Source: JAIOSM01 sp023143455 (GTDB taxonomy: Bacteria; Desulfobacterota; Desulfobacteria; Desulfobacterales; Desulfobacteraceae). Taken from it: a DNA stretch of 64,000 bases. Under the pieces are notes generated by a model, which was given only the letters and a program-made list of their open reading frames with translations, did no database searches and had not been told where the DNA came from. Below are positions 51,721-60,100 of the stretch, piece after piece (position 1 is the stretch's first letter; every line of letters starts with the position of its first letter). A program made the position numbers and the translations under genes. The DNA lies in contig DAOVTW010000010.1 in NCBI GenBank assembly GCA_030632885.1, positions 1-64,000 on the forward strand. Reading direction: 5' to 3'.

Positions 51721-52737
51721 ATGGAAGATATTAAAAAATTTAAACCTGATCCAAAATTGAAACTTATGGATCAGGTTCGTCAAGTTTTACGATATTACAA
51801 CTACTCTTACAACACAGAAAAAATATATTGTGGCTGGATTGTTAAATATATAAAGTTTTTTAATTCCCTTAACTATTCTTCTGAGATGGAAGGCAAAGAA
51901 ATTGAAGTTTTTTTAAGGCACCTGGCATTGGATAAAAAAGTATCACCAGCCACTCAAAAACAAGCTTTAAATTCACTATTTTTTCTTTATCAAAAAGTCC
52001 TTGATAAAGAAACTTCAAAAAAAATTGAACTTATTAAAATTAAGAAGTCAAATAATCTGCCTGTTGTTCTGGCACAAGAAGAGGTTATTAAAGTTTTTTC
52101 ATTTATGAAAAATAATCATCTTCTCATGGTAAAGTTATTATATGGTTGTGGGTTAAGGCTTATGGAATGTTTAAGATTACGCATCCAGGATATAAATTTT
52201 GAAATAAATAAAATATATGTACGTTCTGTAAAAGGAGGAAAAGACCGAACTATAATGCTTCCTGGTTCTATAAGAGATAATTTGATTGCTCAAAAAGAAA
52301 AAGTCAGAAGTGTTCATCAAAATGATTTAAAAATGGGATATGGAGCAATCGGTCTGCCGGAAGCAATGTCTTCAAAACCAATTACTTCAGTTAAATCATT
52401 TGATTTTCAATATTTGTTTGGCGCAAAAAAAATTTCAAAAGATCCTCGTTCAGGTGAAATAAGACGACATCACGTCCTTGAATCAGGCCTTCAAAAAGCA
52501 GTTAAAATTGCAGCAAAGCGTGCAGGTATTAATAAACATATTACTTGCCATACATTTAGGCATTCATTTGCAACACATCTACTTGAAAATGGAACAGACA
52601 TAAAAACAGTTCAAAAACTAATGGGACATGCAAATGTCAAAATGACAGAAGTTTATATCAAAGCCATGAAAAAAGAACCGCCTCCAGTAATAAGTCCTCT
52701 TGATACTTGCCTTGACTTCCCTAATTGGAAAGTATAG
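51721..52737 (+). CDS. intI: Integron-integrase-type tyrosine recombinase (IntI-like)
   Basis: A 338-residue tyrosine recombinase with N-terminal SAM-like DNA-binding domain (about 12-100) and a complete catalytic set: R146 in GCGLRLMECLRL, K171 in SVKGGKDR, H277 and R280 in CHTFRHSFATHL, H303 in LMGHAN and nucleophile Y312. Residues about 208-250 carry the IntI-specific extra block before the HxxR region: YGAIGLPEAMS, then FDFQYLFGAKK and DPRSGEIRRHH. This block sets integron integrases apart from XerC/D. I saw no attC or cassette array nearby, so it appears to be solitary. Confidence 0.87.
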   Translation: MEDIKKFKPDPKLKLMDQVRQVLRYYNYSYNTEKIYCGWIVKYIKFFNSLNYSSEMEGKEIEVFLRHLALDKKVSPATQKQALNSLFFLYQKVLDKETSKKIELIKIKKSNNLPVVLAQEEVIKVFSFMKNNHLLMVKLLYGCGLRLMECLRLRIQDINFEINKIYVRSVKGGKDRTIMLPGSIRDNLIAQKEKVRSVHQNDLKMGYGAIGLPEAMSSKPITSVKSFDFQYLFGAKKISKDPRSGEIRRHHVLESGLQKAVKIAAKRAGINKHITCHTFRHSFATHLLENGTDIKTVQKLMGHANVKMTEVYIKAMKKEPPPVISPLDTCLDFPNWKV

Positions 52738-52857
52738 GGTCTGCTTTAAGAATGAGAACCTTGCTTAACATTCAATTTGACATAATAGCTGGATATTATA
52801 TTATTAAGCTTTGGTTTTAAAAAAAATTTCTAAAAAATAAAGTTTTAGTGGAGTATT

Positions 52858-54225
52858 ATGATAGACATTAATAAGCTTGAAAAAATAAAAAAAAATTTCT
52901 TCCAGGGCTCTTTAGAGTATACGAAAAATCAACCTGATCTTTTTTTACCACATAAATATCAAATGGTTTCGCCATCAACTATAAATAGTTTTTTAGATGA
53001 TTTAAAAATAAGCATAATCAATGATAAAAGGCTATTAATTTATATTCATCTTCCTTTTTGTTTTTCAGAATGTGTGTTTTGTAATTCATTTCCTCATAAA
53101 ACAGATAAGAAACAACAAGAACTTTATTTTAAAAGTATTCTTAAAGAGATTGAACTTTTTGCTAAAACAGGTCTTTTTGATGGAAGAGAAGTGCAATGTA
53201 TCTATTTTGGCGGAGGGACTCCCACAACTTTCTCTAATGATAATTTAAAGGATATTATAAATAAATTAAAAGACTATATTAATATTGTCGAGGGTGCAAG
53301 CATCACAACTGAAGCTCATCCATCAACATTAAAAAGCAGTGATAGAATTAAAGGGCTTTCTGAAATAGGAATCAATCGAGTTAGCATTGGATGCCAAACC
53401 TTTGATCCTGAAGTTCTCAAGATATGTAAACGTTCACATACTAAAGAGAGTATTAAAAAAATCATTACAACATTGAATGATTTGAATATGCTAAACAATA
53501 TCGATATGATGACAGGATTACCAGGACAGACAATAGAAAGCCTTAAACGTGACATGGAGATATTAGAAGAGATTAAACCCGTTGCTGTTGAATATCTTCG
53601 TCATGAAATCGTAAACCCTCTTGCTGTTGAAATATATAAAAAAAACCCAGACCTTCTTGTAAAGGATGAAGATCTTTTCCAGATGGTATATATGATGCAA
53701 AGTTGGATGCAAAAGCAAGGATATGAACAGAATGGATATTTTACAGATAAGAAATATTGGGAATACAGACATCATTGGATTAACCAGATGCCAATTATTG
53801 CATTTGGTTCAAGGGCGAGATCCTATTCAAAATTAATCAGCTGGGACAAACACGAAGATACACAGATTTATTCAAAGCTTATAGATAAAAATATCCTTCC
53901 TATTGGAAGATATATTAAATTATCAAAAGATGACCAGATGTACCGCACTCTTTTTTTAAACTTACAAGCTTTAAAAGGACTCTCTTTAGCTGAATTTAAA
54001 GAAAGGTTTAATGAAAACGGACTTGATATTTTTAAAGTTTTACTTCAAAACTTACAAGAATTTGATCTTGTTAAGATAACTGACACTCATATCTGTCTTA
54101 CTGAAAATGGTGCATTTTTTGTTGAAGATGTTTGTGATTTTATAATAGATTTTGCTTTAAACCTTGAATCAAAAGATTTAAAAAGAAATCCGAATTCCCT
54201 TGGGAGTACATCATCAAGATTATAA
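52858..54225 (+). CDS. HemN/HemW-like radical SAM protein
   Basis: A 455-residue protein of the coproporphyrinogen III oxidase-like radical-SAM family. The cluster cysteines C68, C72 and C75 are in LPFCFSECVFC, the glycine motif YFGGGTPTTF is at about 115-124, and the later GINRVSIGCQTFDPEVL and GLPGQTIESL motifs are typical. The C-terminal region after residue 360 differs from HemW. Family members are oxygen-independent heme biosynthesis enzymes, heme chaperones or heme-degrading enzymes; the exact role is not clear. It begins 120 bases after the integrase gene. Confidence 0.85.
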   Translation: MIDINKLEKIKKNFFQGSLEYTKNQPDLFLPHKYQMVSPSTINSFLDDLKISIINDKRLLIYIHLPFCFSECVFCNSFPHKTDKKQQELYFKSILKEIELFAKTGLFDGREVQCIYFGGGTPTTFSNDNLKDIINKLKDYINIVEGASITTEAHPSTLKSSDRIKGLSEIGINRVSIGCQTFDPEVLKICKRSHTKESIKKIITTLNDLNMLNNIDMMTGLPGQTIESLKRDMEILEEIKPVAVEYLRHEIVNPLAVEIYKKNPDLLVKDEDLFQMVYMMQSWMQKQGYEQNGYFTDKKYWEYRHHWINQMPIIAFGSRARSYSKLISWDKHEDTQIYSKLIDKNILPIGRYIKLSKDDQMYRTLFLNLQALKGLSLAEFKERFNENGLDIFKVLLQNLQEFDLVKITDTHICLTENGAFFVEDVCDFIIDFALNLESKDLKRNPNSLGSTSSRL

Positions 54226-54394
54226 TTCTTTAATTTCTTTGCCCGGGTTCTTACCCTTGACAGATGTGTTTTACTTGTAGAAGATGAAAAAAGTATTCCT
54301 GATGTTTTATATAGAATTTTATCTAAGGAACCATTTAACCACCAAAGAGTACGTGGCAGCAATAAATATATTACTTGGTAATAAATTATAAAGA
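54226..54394. other. Intergenic region with a short open remnant
   Basis: Between the HemN-like gene and the amphi-Trp gene. A + strand stretch of about 45 codons (CGG near 54243 to TAA near 54380) reads through as RVLTLDRCVLLVEDEKSI and onward; it loosely resembles the start of a response-regulator receiver domain but has no start codon or continuation. It may be a gene fragment or chance. Nothing else is seen. Confidence 0.2.
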
Positions 54395-54634
54395 TTAGTT
54401 TTCAGGAACTACCCATTTTAACTGAAACTCAATCTCCTCATTATTTCCCTCTCTTTCATGTTCTATATTAAATATAGAATTGGGAGGAACAGAAATCCTT
54501 TCTCCAGAAATTTGTATTCTGAACCTTTTTTTCTTTTCAATAGAATCAGCAAGTCTTCTTAATTTGCCCACGAATTCTTTTGTAGAATAAGTTTCTTCCA
54601 AATCTCTTTCGGGCTTAACTTTTCGTTTTGACAT
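54395..54634 (-). CDS. Amphi-Trp domain-containing protein
   Basis: A 79-residue protein. The helix STKEFVGKLRRLADSIEKKKRF and the strand EIEFQLKWVVPEN at the end match the amphi-Trp domain, a small domain with alternating aromatic strands found in many anaerobes and halophilic archaea. Function unknown. It is transcribed alone; a basic patch at the N terminus (SKRKVKPERD) is typical. Confidence 0.8.
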   Translation of the reverse strand: MSKRKVKPERDLEETYSTKEFVGKLRRLADSIEKKKRFRIQISGERISVPPNSIFNIEHEREGNNEEIEFQLKWVVPEN

Positions 54635-54939
54635 GATTTCTCGCTTTTCTATTATGTATAAAAATTATATCCTAATTATTCAAATCAATATTTGCTTTTG
54701 TTCAGCTATCAAAATTATATGTCATAAGAATTTGCCGATTTTTTGCGTTTTGCCAAATTAAACCGGTATTTTGGAGAGGATTTCAGCTCGAATTTGTATA
54801 AAACCCTGCTCTGCCTACTATATATAGTGCTTTTTGCTTATGATGCATCCGGCAAAATGAGCAAAAAATAAGGGGAGCAAATATGATGCATTTGCTCCCC
54901 TAAAGTGCATTCTATATAAAATTGATTTTTTAAATATCT
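54635..54939. other. Intergenic region with two hairpins
   Basis: This 305-base stretch has no convincing gene. It holds an 8-base inverted repeat TTTTTGCT (54831-54838) / AGCAAAAA (54860-54867) and, next to it, a strong 12-base-pair hairpin at 54871-54901. The short A/T-rich remainder, including ACTATATATAGT around 54817-54828, may hold a promoter for the amphi-Trp gene. Confidence 0.3.
54871..54901 (-). terminator. Rho-independent terminator of the decayed nuclease gene
   Basis: AGGGGAGCAAAT pairs perfectly with ATTTGCTCCCCT around a 7-base loop. Read on the - strand the stem is followed by TTATTTTTTG, a T-rich tail. It sits 39 bases downstream of the nuclease pseudogene. Confidence 0.8.
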
Positions 54940-55753
54940 TTAACGATTAATCAGTTTTATCAGTTCAGAGGCTGTTTTTGCCTTTTTTATTGATTTTTGT
55001 ATTGCTTTTAACTGATGTATATTTTTAATATTTTTTATGATGGCTATGGCTGATTTGGCATCAGGCGTATTGCCATATTTCATATCAATGGCAAATTCAA
55101 GACCTTGTCCAAGACCTTGTTCAAGACCTTGTCCAAGACCTTGTTCAAGTCCTCTTTGATGACCTTTCTGATGACCTTCATTTCTAAGTTGTTCTGCAAG
55201 TGTCATAATAATATCTCCTTTTCCTTTAGGCAATGTATCTTTTACTTTAGAAACAAGTTGTTCAGTTGTAATATTCTCAACATTGCTTAAGATGTATAGT
55301 ATCAAAGTTTCAAAAAATTGCAAATCTGTTTTTTTATCAAACAGGGTTTTAAAAAGAGCAAATATCTCAGGTAGTTTATCAACAAAGTCTTCACCAAAGA
55401 CATATTTAAAGGATAACAGGGTAATTTGATTGATTTTTGTACCTTTGATTTTATCGTCTGAGTATTTAGACAGGTCATAAAGGATATATTTAAAGTCTGG
55501 TATGTATTCAGCAAGCAGGTCAGTGGGGCAGTTAAGAATACTTGACAGGTTCTCTTTTGTTCTCCATGTCAGAATAAAATTTCTGCAAATTTTTTTCTAT
55601 AAAAGAGTCCTTACAAAGTTCAAGTGAGTCAAGGTCTGTGAGTTCTAATATTTTTTCAGGCAGATAATTTTCTAAAAAGGATATAGCATTGAGTTTATTG
55701 CTGTAGACTTCTTTAAAAAGCTTGTCATGGGAGTTTGTAATGTTGTTATCCAT
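54940..55753 (-). pseudogene. Decayed Rpn/YhgA-like PD-(D/E)XK nuclease
   Basis: The N-terminal part (from ATG at 55753) reads ITNSHDKLFKEVYSNKLNA, typical of Rpn recombination-promoting nucleases. After residue FYSD the expected nuclease core with its catalytic DxxE and QxK-like motifs is missing, and the frame shifts near 55565. The rest continues in another frame with AEYIPDFKYILYDLSKYSDD and a C-terminal tail containing four GLxQ repeats. So an internal deletion plus frameshift has inactivated it. This family is often mobile and repeatedly duplicated in genomes. A terminator follows. Confidence 0.8.
55098..55145 (-). repeat. Four 12-base tandem repeats in the nuclease pseudogene
   Basis: The unit CAAGACCTTGTC/T is repeated four times in direct order, with a single alternating base. 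On the - strand it encodes (E/G)QGL-type repeats, a feature often seen near the C terminus of Rpn-type nucleases. Likely expands or contracts by slippage. Confidence 0.85.
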
Positions 55754-55827
55754 GCAAGGATAATTATCATGTGAGAGTTTTGCCTGCAAGAGATTTTTAA
55801 ATAAGAGGATGATTACAGATAAGAATC

Positions 55828-56196
55828 TTGTTTAAAATTTTAGTAAATGTTATCAAATATTTTATGAGCAGTGTACTTAACAAATCTTGCCCTGGTATAA
55901 AAAAAGTTCAAATAGTTTTTAAATTCATCTTAACTATTTTAGTTATAAACATAGCAATTCCAACGAATCATCTTGCCTATGGCATGATACAATCCAAAAA
56001 TATCAGTGGTCTTGTAATAAAATCCATTGCCAGAGAAACAACCACAAATACCTATGATGAAACAGGTAAACTAACCTCAGTTAAAAAACCAGAAAACAAC
56101 ATGAAACAGATGACTTATGATACTGCAAGTCGACTTGTTTCTGCAGACGATGGTGTGGTTACCACCAACTATGAATATGACAATAACGATAAATAG
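55828..56196 (+). pseudogene. RHS/YD-repeat protein fragment
   Basis: A reading frame of at most 122 codons that begins with a signal-like hydrophobic stretch (KFILTILVINIAIPTNHLAYG) and continues with two YD repeats (TYDETGKLTSVKKPENN, then MTYDTASRLVSADDG and YEYDNNDK) before a stop. RHS proteins are normally over a thousand residues, so this is a fragment. A TTG at 55828 or the ATG at 55864 could start it. It sits next to the tRNA-Sec gene and the nuclease pseudogene. Confidence 0.6.
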
Positions 56197-56274
56197 GGGG
56201 AGAAAAAAATATATTGTTTAATACTTTGGGGAACTGGTTTATGAGAACTAACTATTTGATTTTATTGAAGTAAT

Positions 56275-56372
56275 TGGCGGAAGTGCATGGGAATCGAACC
56301 CACCCGGGGCGGTTTTAGCACCCCACATCGGATTTGAAGTCCGAGGGCCCCACCAGTGAGCCGCGCACTTCC
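56275..56372 (-). tRNA. selC: tRNA-Sec (UCA anticodon)
   Basis: A 98-nt selenocysteine tRNA. On the - strand the 8-base-pair acceptor stem is GGAAGTGC / GCACTTCC, followed by discriminator G and an encoded CCA. The anticodon loop CTTCAAA gives anticodon TCA. A long variable arm with a G/C stem and a TTCGATT T-loop follow, both as in bacterial tRNA-Sec. The organism therefore inserts selenocysteine; selA, selB and selD are not in the window. tRNA-Sec genes are frequent integration sites for mobile islands. Confidence 0.97.
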
Positions 56373-56513
56373 GCATCAAAATCAAGAAAAACAAGTATAC
56401 CTGAAGAGCCCTATTTGTCAACTCATTTTAGAGTTTCAGTTTTAAAAATGTAAAGAATTTTGCGGTTGTTTTTCGAATTGTTTTTTTTACATTGTAAGTT
56501 TTTTTGATGTAAG

Positions 56514-57027
56514 CTAATTATAATTATGGGGCAATGAATTGGGTTTCAGGAATATCTGATTTATTTCCCACCATTTAGAATTTATTACAAATTCATTTTC
56601 CGAAAGTAATTGCCCCGGTTTTGGAAGTGATAGTTTAATATTGTTTTGTTCAGCAGCGATAATAAGCCTTTCAACAGGTTCTTTTCACGGCCGGATCACA
56701 AACCGCTTACCTTCAATTTCGATGTAAACTGATGAATGGCTTGTCCACATAATTTTCAAGTCTTTGGAAACCATCTTTGGGATTTTATCTGCGGAAAAAT
56801 GAAACTTTCTATTAAGGAAAGTATTTTTTTTGTTGAAAAATCATCTTTTAGCAGTGTTAAGCGTTGTACCTTTTTTTATGATGTCAACAGGAGTTATATT
56901 TTTAAATTTTCCATTATTAAAATAATTCGACTTGAAATTTTTTTGCATATTTTGTATATAATCAAAGATTCCAAATCCAAAGGTTGCGGATACCAAAGTT
57001 CCCAAAAGAATTAAAATTGCTTTTCAT
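56514..57027 (-). pseudogene. Decayed MBL-fold metallo-hydrolase (UlaG/NAPE-PLD-like)
   Basis: The - strand reads through a hydrophobic N terminus (KAILILLGTLVSATFGFG) and an N-terminal motif with SHSSVYIEIEGKRFVIRP, where intact proteins have a GHSTVLIELDG-like motif followed by the zinc site. It then jumps to the C-terminal end EPVERLIIAAEQNNIKLSLP and a WW pair. The central zinc-binding region is deleted. Two in-frame TGA codons interrupt it, the first where the family has an aromatic residue, and the start ATG at 57027 is one base out of frame. So it is a broken gene, not a selenoprotein, despite its closeness to tRNA-Sec. Confidence 0.65.
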
Positions 57028-57432
57028 CTAGTTATTTGTTTGGTGGTTCTATTTTTTTTCATTGCTCATATCCAGTTATAGTGGGCAATCTTGATAATTA
57101 GTATCACTTTTTTTCAATGAATCAAGTAATTTCTGATCTTTGACTTGACATATAAAAAAGGTACAGTTATGGTGAAATCATAGTACGCCTCTGAATACTG
57201 GCTTGTTCTGACTTGATACTATTACTCTAATTTACTTTTTCTAAGTTCACTGTAAAATTTTTATTGGTTGATTATTAAATAATTTATTACATAGTCTTAA
57301 AAAAATTGTTTTACAGGTTACCTCTTATTTTCAATAAAGAAATTTTATGGGAACCTGTTAAATTTGGATTTGGTTATAAATTTTTGTCGTGTATCATAAT
57401 TTTGATTGATCCATATTAGAGGAGGTTATTCA
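57028..57432. other. Intergenic region upstream of the tandem paralogues
   Basis: Four hundred bases without a supported gene. It contains a nearly perfect 10-base inverted repeat, ACAGGTTACC (57313-57322) and GGGAACCTGT (57349-57358), 75 bases before the first paralogue gene; this could be a regulatory site. A Shine-Dalgarno GAGGAGG at 57419-57425 sets the start of that gene. Confidence 0.3.
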
Positions 57433-58050
57433 ATGTCAGTTAAGCTGAATCACTATTGGTCTATTATTCCTGGAATGGATGGTGAGTGCGTGGAGTTTGT
57501 AACCAATAAATTTATACCCGGTGTTAATAATTTGGGTCTCCATACAGTAGCAGTATGGTCAGTGTTAATTGGAGCATACAGTGAAATCGTACTGGAAAAC
57601 ACAAGTAGTGATTTTGAGAATATTGAAAAAGCGTTAAAGGATACACGTTACAAGCTCTTAAAGCAGGCTTTACATAAATATGTAAAAAATTATCAATCAA
57701 AAGTTCTTATCAATACCGGTAAAATAGATACCTACACAATGGATATCAGTCAAGATACCATTAAATTTAATCAAATGTGGAATGTTCAGACTCACAAAAA
57801 GGACAAATATGACCAGTTTGTCATCAATGAATTTTATCCTGTTCTTAACGAATTGGGTATTGCAGTTGCCGGGGAATGGGAAGTTTTAATAGGTGACGGA
57901 CCTGGAATAATCTGTGAAGGCAGGGTGGCGGATATAAACAACTTGATACTGAATCTGCAAAGCAAGAAATTTCAAAATGTAAACTGTGAATTAAAACAAT
58001 ACATTGAAAATTATCGTAGCCGCATTCTAACCTTTTATGTCAAAAATTAA
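57433..58050 (+). CDS. Unknown protein with internal duplication (copy 1), dimeric alpha-beta-barrel-like
   Basis: A 205-residue protein that consists of two similar halves of about 85 residues: residues 6-90 (HYWSIIPGMDGECVEFV, FIPGVNNLGLHTVAVW, SVLIGAYSEI) and 110-200 (FNQMWNVQTHKKDKYDQFV, YPVLNELGIAVAGEWE, VLIGDGPGII). The pattern of beta strand, helix, beta, beta, helix resembles ferredoxin-like dimeric barrels such as NIPSNAP or ABM domains, but I cannot name the family. ATG at 57433 is fixed by GAGGAGG eight bases upstream. It is followed by a very similar second copy and then the Mrp antiporter operon. Confidence 0.78.
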   Translation: MSVKLNHYWSIIPGMDGECVEFVTNKFIPGVNNLGLHTVAVWSVLIGAYSEIVLENTSSDFENIEKALKDTRYKLLKQALHKYVKNYQSKVLINTGKIDTYTMDISQDTIKFNQMWNVQTHKKDKYDQFVINEFYPVLNELGIAVAGEWEVLIGDGPGIICEGRVADINNLILNLQSKKFQNVNCELKQYIENYRSRILTFYVKN

Positions 58051-58063
58051 ATATTTATTTTTA

Positions 58064-58086
58064 TTAACCTGAAGCTTTTAGGTTAA
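58064..58086 (+). repeat. Inverted repeat between the tandem paralogues
   Basis: TTAACCT (58064-58070) and AGGTTAA (58080-58086) form a perfect 7-base inverted repeat with a 9-base loop. It lies 13 bases after the copy 1 stop. Without a T tract it is more likely an mRNA stabiliser or attenuator than a terminator. Confidence 0.35.
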
Positions 58087-58135
58087 CCTGGTCTTTTAAG
58101 TTAATGCTGCAAACTTTTTGAGAGGAGGGTCCCCC

Positions 58136-58795
58136 ATGCCAGTTAAACTGAACCACTATTGGTCTATTATTCCTGAAATGGAAAAAGAGTATGTGAAATT
58201 TATAATTACTAAATTCATACCTGGCATTAATAGCCTTGGTCTTCAAACCGTAGCAGTATGGTCAGTGCTCATTGGTGCATATAGTGAAATCATCATGGAG
58301 AACACAACTAGTGATCTGGAGATAATAGAAAAGGCTTTAAAGGATAAACAATACAAACTCTTAAAACAGAATTTACACAAGTTTGTAAAAAATTATCAAA
58401 CTAAAGTTCTTGTAAACAGTGGTAAAATAGACACCTACACCATGGATATCCGTCGAGACACTATTAAATTTAATCAAATGTGGAATGTCTTAAGTCATAA
58501 AAAAGAGGAATATGATCAATTTGTCATTAATGAATATTTCCCTGTTCTTAACGAATTGGGTGTTTCAATTGCTGGAGAATGGGAAGTCCTCATTGGTGAC
58601 GGGCCTGGAATAATTTGTGAAGGTAGGGTGACGGATATAAACAACCTAATGAATAATCTACAAAGCAAGAAATTCCAAAATGCAAAACGAAAATTAAAAG
58701 AGTTAATTGAATGCTATCGCAGTCGAATACTTACATTTTCTATCCAAAAAATAAAAGGGTATAAATCTGCAAGCTATCAATTAGTTATCGATTAA
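58136..58795 (+). CDS. Unknown protein with internal duplication (copy 2)
   Basis: A 219-residue paralogue of the preceding gene, about three quarters identical by eye over the shared 205 residues, with the same two internal halves. It has a short C-terminal extension (KGYKSASYQLVID). ATG at 58136 follows AGGAGGG eight bases upstream. Conservation between copies is strongest in the two GxYSEI/GDGPGII segments. The gene is followed after about 85 bases by the first Mrp subunit gene; a link with antiporter function is only suggested by position. Confidence 0.78.
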   Translation: MPVKLNHYWSIIPEMEKEYVKFIITKFIPGINSLGLQTVAVWSVLIGAYSEIIMENTTSDLEIIEKALKDKQYKLLKQNLHKFVKNYQTKVLVNSGKIDTYTMDIRRDTIKFNQMWNVLSHKKEEYDQFVINEYFPVLNELGVSIAGEWEVLIGDGPGIICEGRVTDINNLMNNLQSKKFQNAKRKLKELIECYRSRILTFSIQKIKGYKSASYQLVID

Positions 58796-58879
58796 TCTGG
58801 AAATTGCAACCCGCATTTAAAAATGATGGTTATGATCAGCTAACTCAAAACGAGAATGTAATAAGGAGGATTGTAATAA

Positions 58880-59461
58880 TTGGATACTACCAGTAAAAAG
58901 ACTTTAGATAAAAATACTCGTCTTGATAAAAACCAAAATCGACCAATAAAACGCAAATCTAAAAATCAGTTGACCCTGGGTTCATTTTTTTTGACGTTCA
59001 TTATCACTGTCTTTTTCTGGCTGCTTTTCTCGGGTAAGTTTGATTTTTTTCATGTATCTCTGGGTGTAGCATCCTGCCTTATTGTATCGTCAATCAGCAG
59101 CCGATTGCTATTTCCCAATCCCTTATCATTCAGTCTTTTTAAATGTTGGCTCAAATTTGCTGGTTATCTCCCCTGGCTTTTCTATCAAATTTTTATCTCA
59201 AATTTACATGTGCTCTATCTGACACTCCACCCAAGGATGATGGATATGATTAATCCTAAAATTATTACGTTTAACACTAAATTGAAAAGTGATGTTTCCC
59301 GTACTACTTTTGCAAATTCTATTACCCTTACTCCCGGAACAATTACAATGCACGCCGACGTAATGGGAAAATTTGTAATACATTGTATTGATGACAAATC
59401 AGGTAAGGATCTGCCGGGTGAAATGGAAAAAAAAATCGCAAAGGTTTTTGATGAATTATGA
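58880..59461 (+). CDS. mnhE: Na+/H+ antiporter subunit E (MnhE/MrpE)
   Basis: A 193-residue MrpE-type subunit. A basic hydrophilic N terminus (1-33) precedes two membrane segments at about 35-75, and the soluble C-terminal half has the family pattern FANSITLTPGTITM with D and H residues. It starts with TTG at 58880, with AAGGAGGA 11 bases upstream; no ATG alternative exists. First gene of the antiporter operon. Stop and next start overlap by four bases. Confidence 0.9.
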   Translation: MDTTSKKTLDKNTRLDKNQNRPIKRKSKNQLTLGSFFLTFIITVFFWLLFSGKFDFFHVSLGVASCLIVSSISSRLLFPNPLSFSLFKCWLKFAGYLPWLFYQIFISNLHVLYLTLHPRMMDMINPKIITFNTKLKSDVSRTTFANSITLTPGTITMHADVMGKFVIHCIDDKSGKDLPGEMEKKIAKVFDEL

Positions 59462-59781
59462 GTGATATTTTTATATATGCTGGCATATTTTTAGGTCTTC
59501 TGCTTCTGCTCCCAACCTATAGATCTCTTGTCGGGCCAACAGTTCTGGATCGGCTGGTGGGGGTAAATGCGATTGGCAGTAAAACAATTGTCATATTGAT
59601 ACTCATAGGTTTGATATACAAGCGTGTGGATATGTTTGTGGATATTGCCCTGGCCTATGCCATGCTTAACTTTATTGCTGTGTTGGCAGCTTCCCGATAT
59701 TTTCATAAACAAAAAGGATTGTACGATGAAACCCTGGAAAATAAGATTACTGAAACAAGAAACAGGACAAAAATAATATGA
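59458..59781 (+). CDS. mnhF: Na+/H+ antiporter subunit F (MnhF/MrpF)
   Basis: A 107-residue three-span membrane protein of the MrpF family. The signature GPTVLDRLVGVNAIGSKT is at about 27-44, and DIALAYAMLNF in the third span. It is overlapped by four bases at both ends, at its start by mnhE and at its stop by mnhG. Confidence 0.93.
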   Translation: MSDIFIYAGIFLGLLLLLPTYRSLVGPTVLDRLVGVNAIGSKTIVILILIGLIYKRVDMFVDIALAYAMLNFIAVLAASRYFHKQKGLYDETLENKITETRNRTKII

Positions 59782-60098
59782 CTATTATAATCACTATCAT
59801 TTTAATATGTGGTCTTATCTTTTTTGCAGGCGGGGCTATTGGTATTATAAGGTTCCCTGATTTTTATTCTCGACTGCATCCTGCAGGCAAACTTGATACA
59901 GGAGGTCTTGTTATTACAATGTCAGCTTTTGTATTGTATACCATACAACCTTTTTCTCTTGACGCTATTATTACATCCGTAAAGATCATCTTAATTGTAG
60001 TATTTGTTTTTATAACAAGTCCCACCGCGATTCATTCCATTGTAGATGCGGGTGTAAGAGCAGGGCTTACGCCCTGGGAAAAACCAGGGGATAATTAA
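59778..60098 (+). CDS. mnhG: Na+/H+ antiporter subunit G (MnhG/MrpG)
   Basis: A 106-residue membrane protein with three spans. The family signature GAIGIIRFPDFYSRLHPAGK is at about 20-39, followed by the TGGLVIT segment and the SPTAIHSI pattern near 80. A small structural subunit needed for assembly of the antiporter. Confidence 0.93.
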   Translation: MTIIITIILICGLIFFAGGAIGIIRFPDFYSRLHPAGKLDTGGLVITMSAFVLYTIQPFSLDAIITSVKIILIVVFVFITSPTAIHSIVDAGVRAGLTPWEKPGDN

Positions 60099-60100
60099 AT

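Noticed and set aside
54087..54362. A 91-codon - strand reading frame over the end of the HemN-like gene
   Set aside because: It overlaps the coding end of the radical-SAM gene in antisense and shows no motif.
51207..54394. attC sites or a gene cassette array belonging to the integron-type integrase
   Set aside because: I looked for palindromic cassette ends beside the integrase and found none; neighbouring genes are long and carry normal ribosome sites.
56514..56750. In-frame TGA near tRNA-Sec as evidence of a selenoprotein gene
   Set aside because: The family has no selenocysteine known to me, the central zinc domain is deleted, and only a 3-base-pair stem can form after the TGA.
56736..57014. 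A 92-codon + strand reading frame between tRNA-Sec and the tandem paralogues
   Set aside because: It is antisense to the MBL-fold pseudogene, which explains the open frame; composition and sequence show no family.
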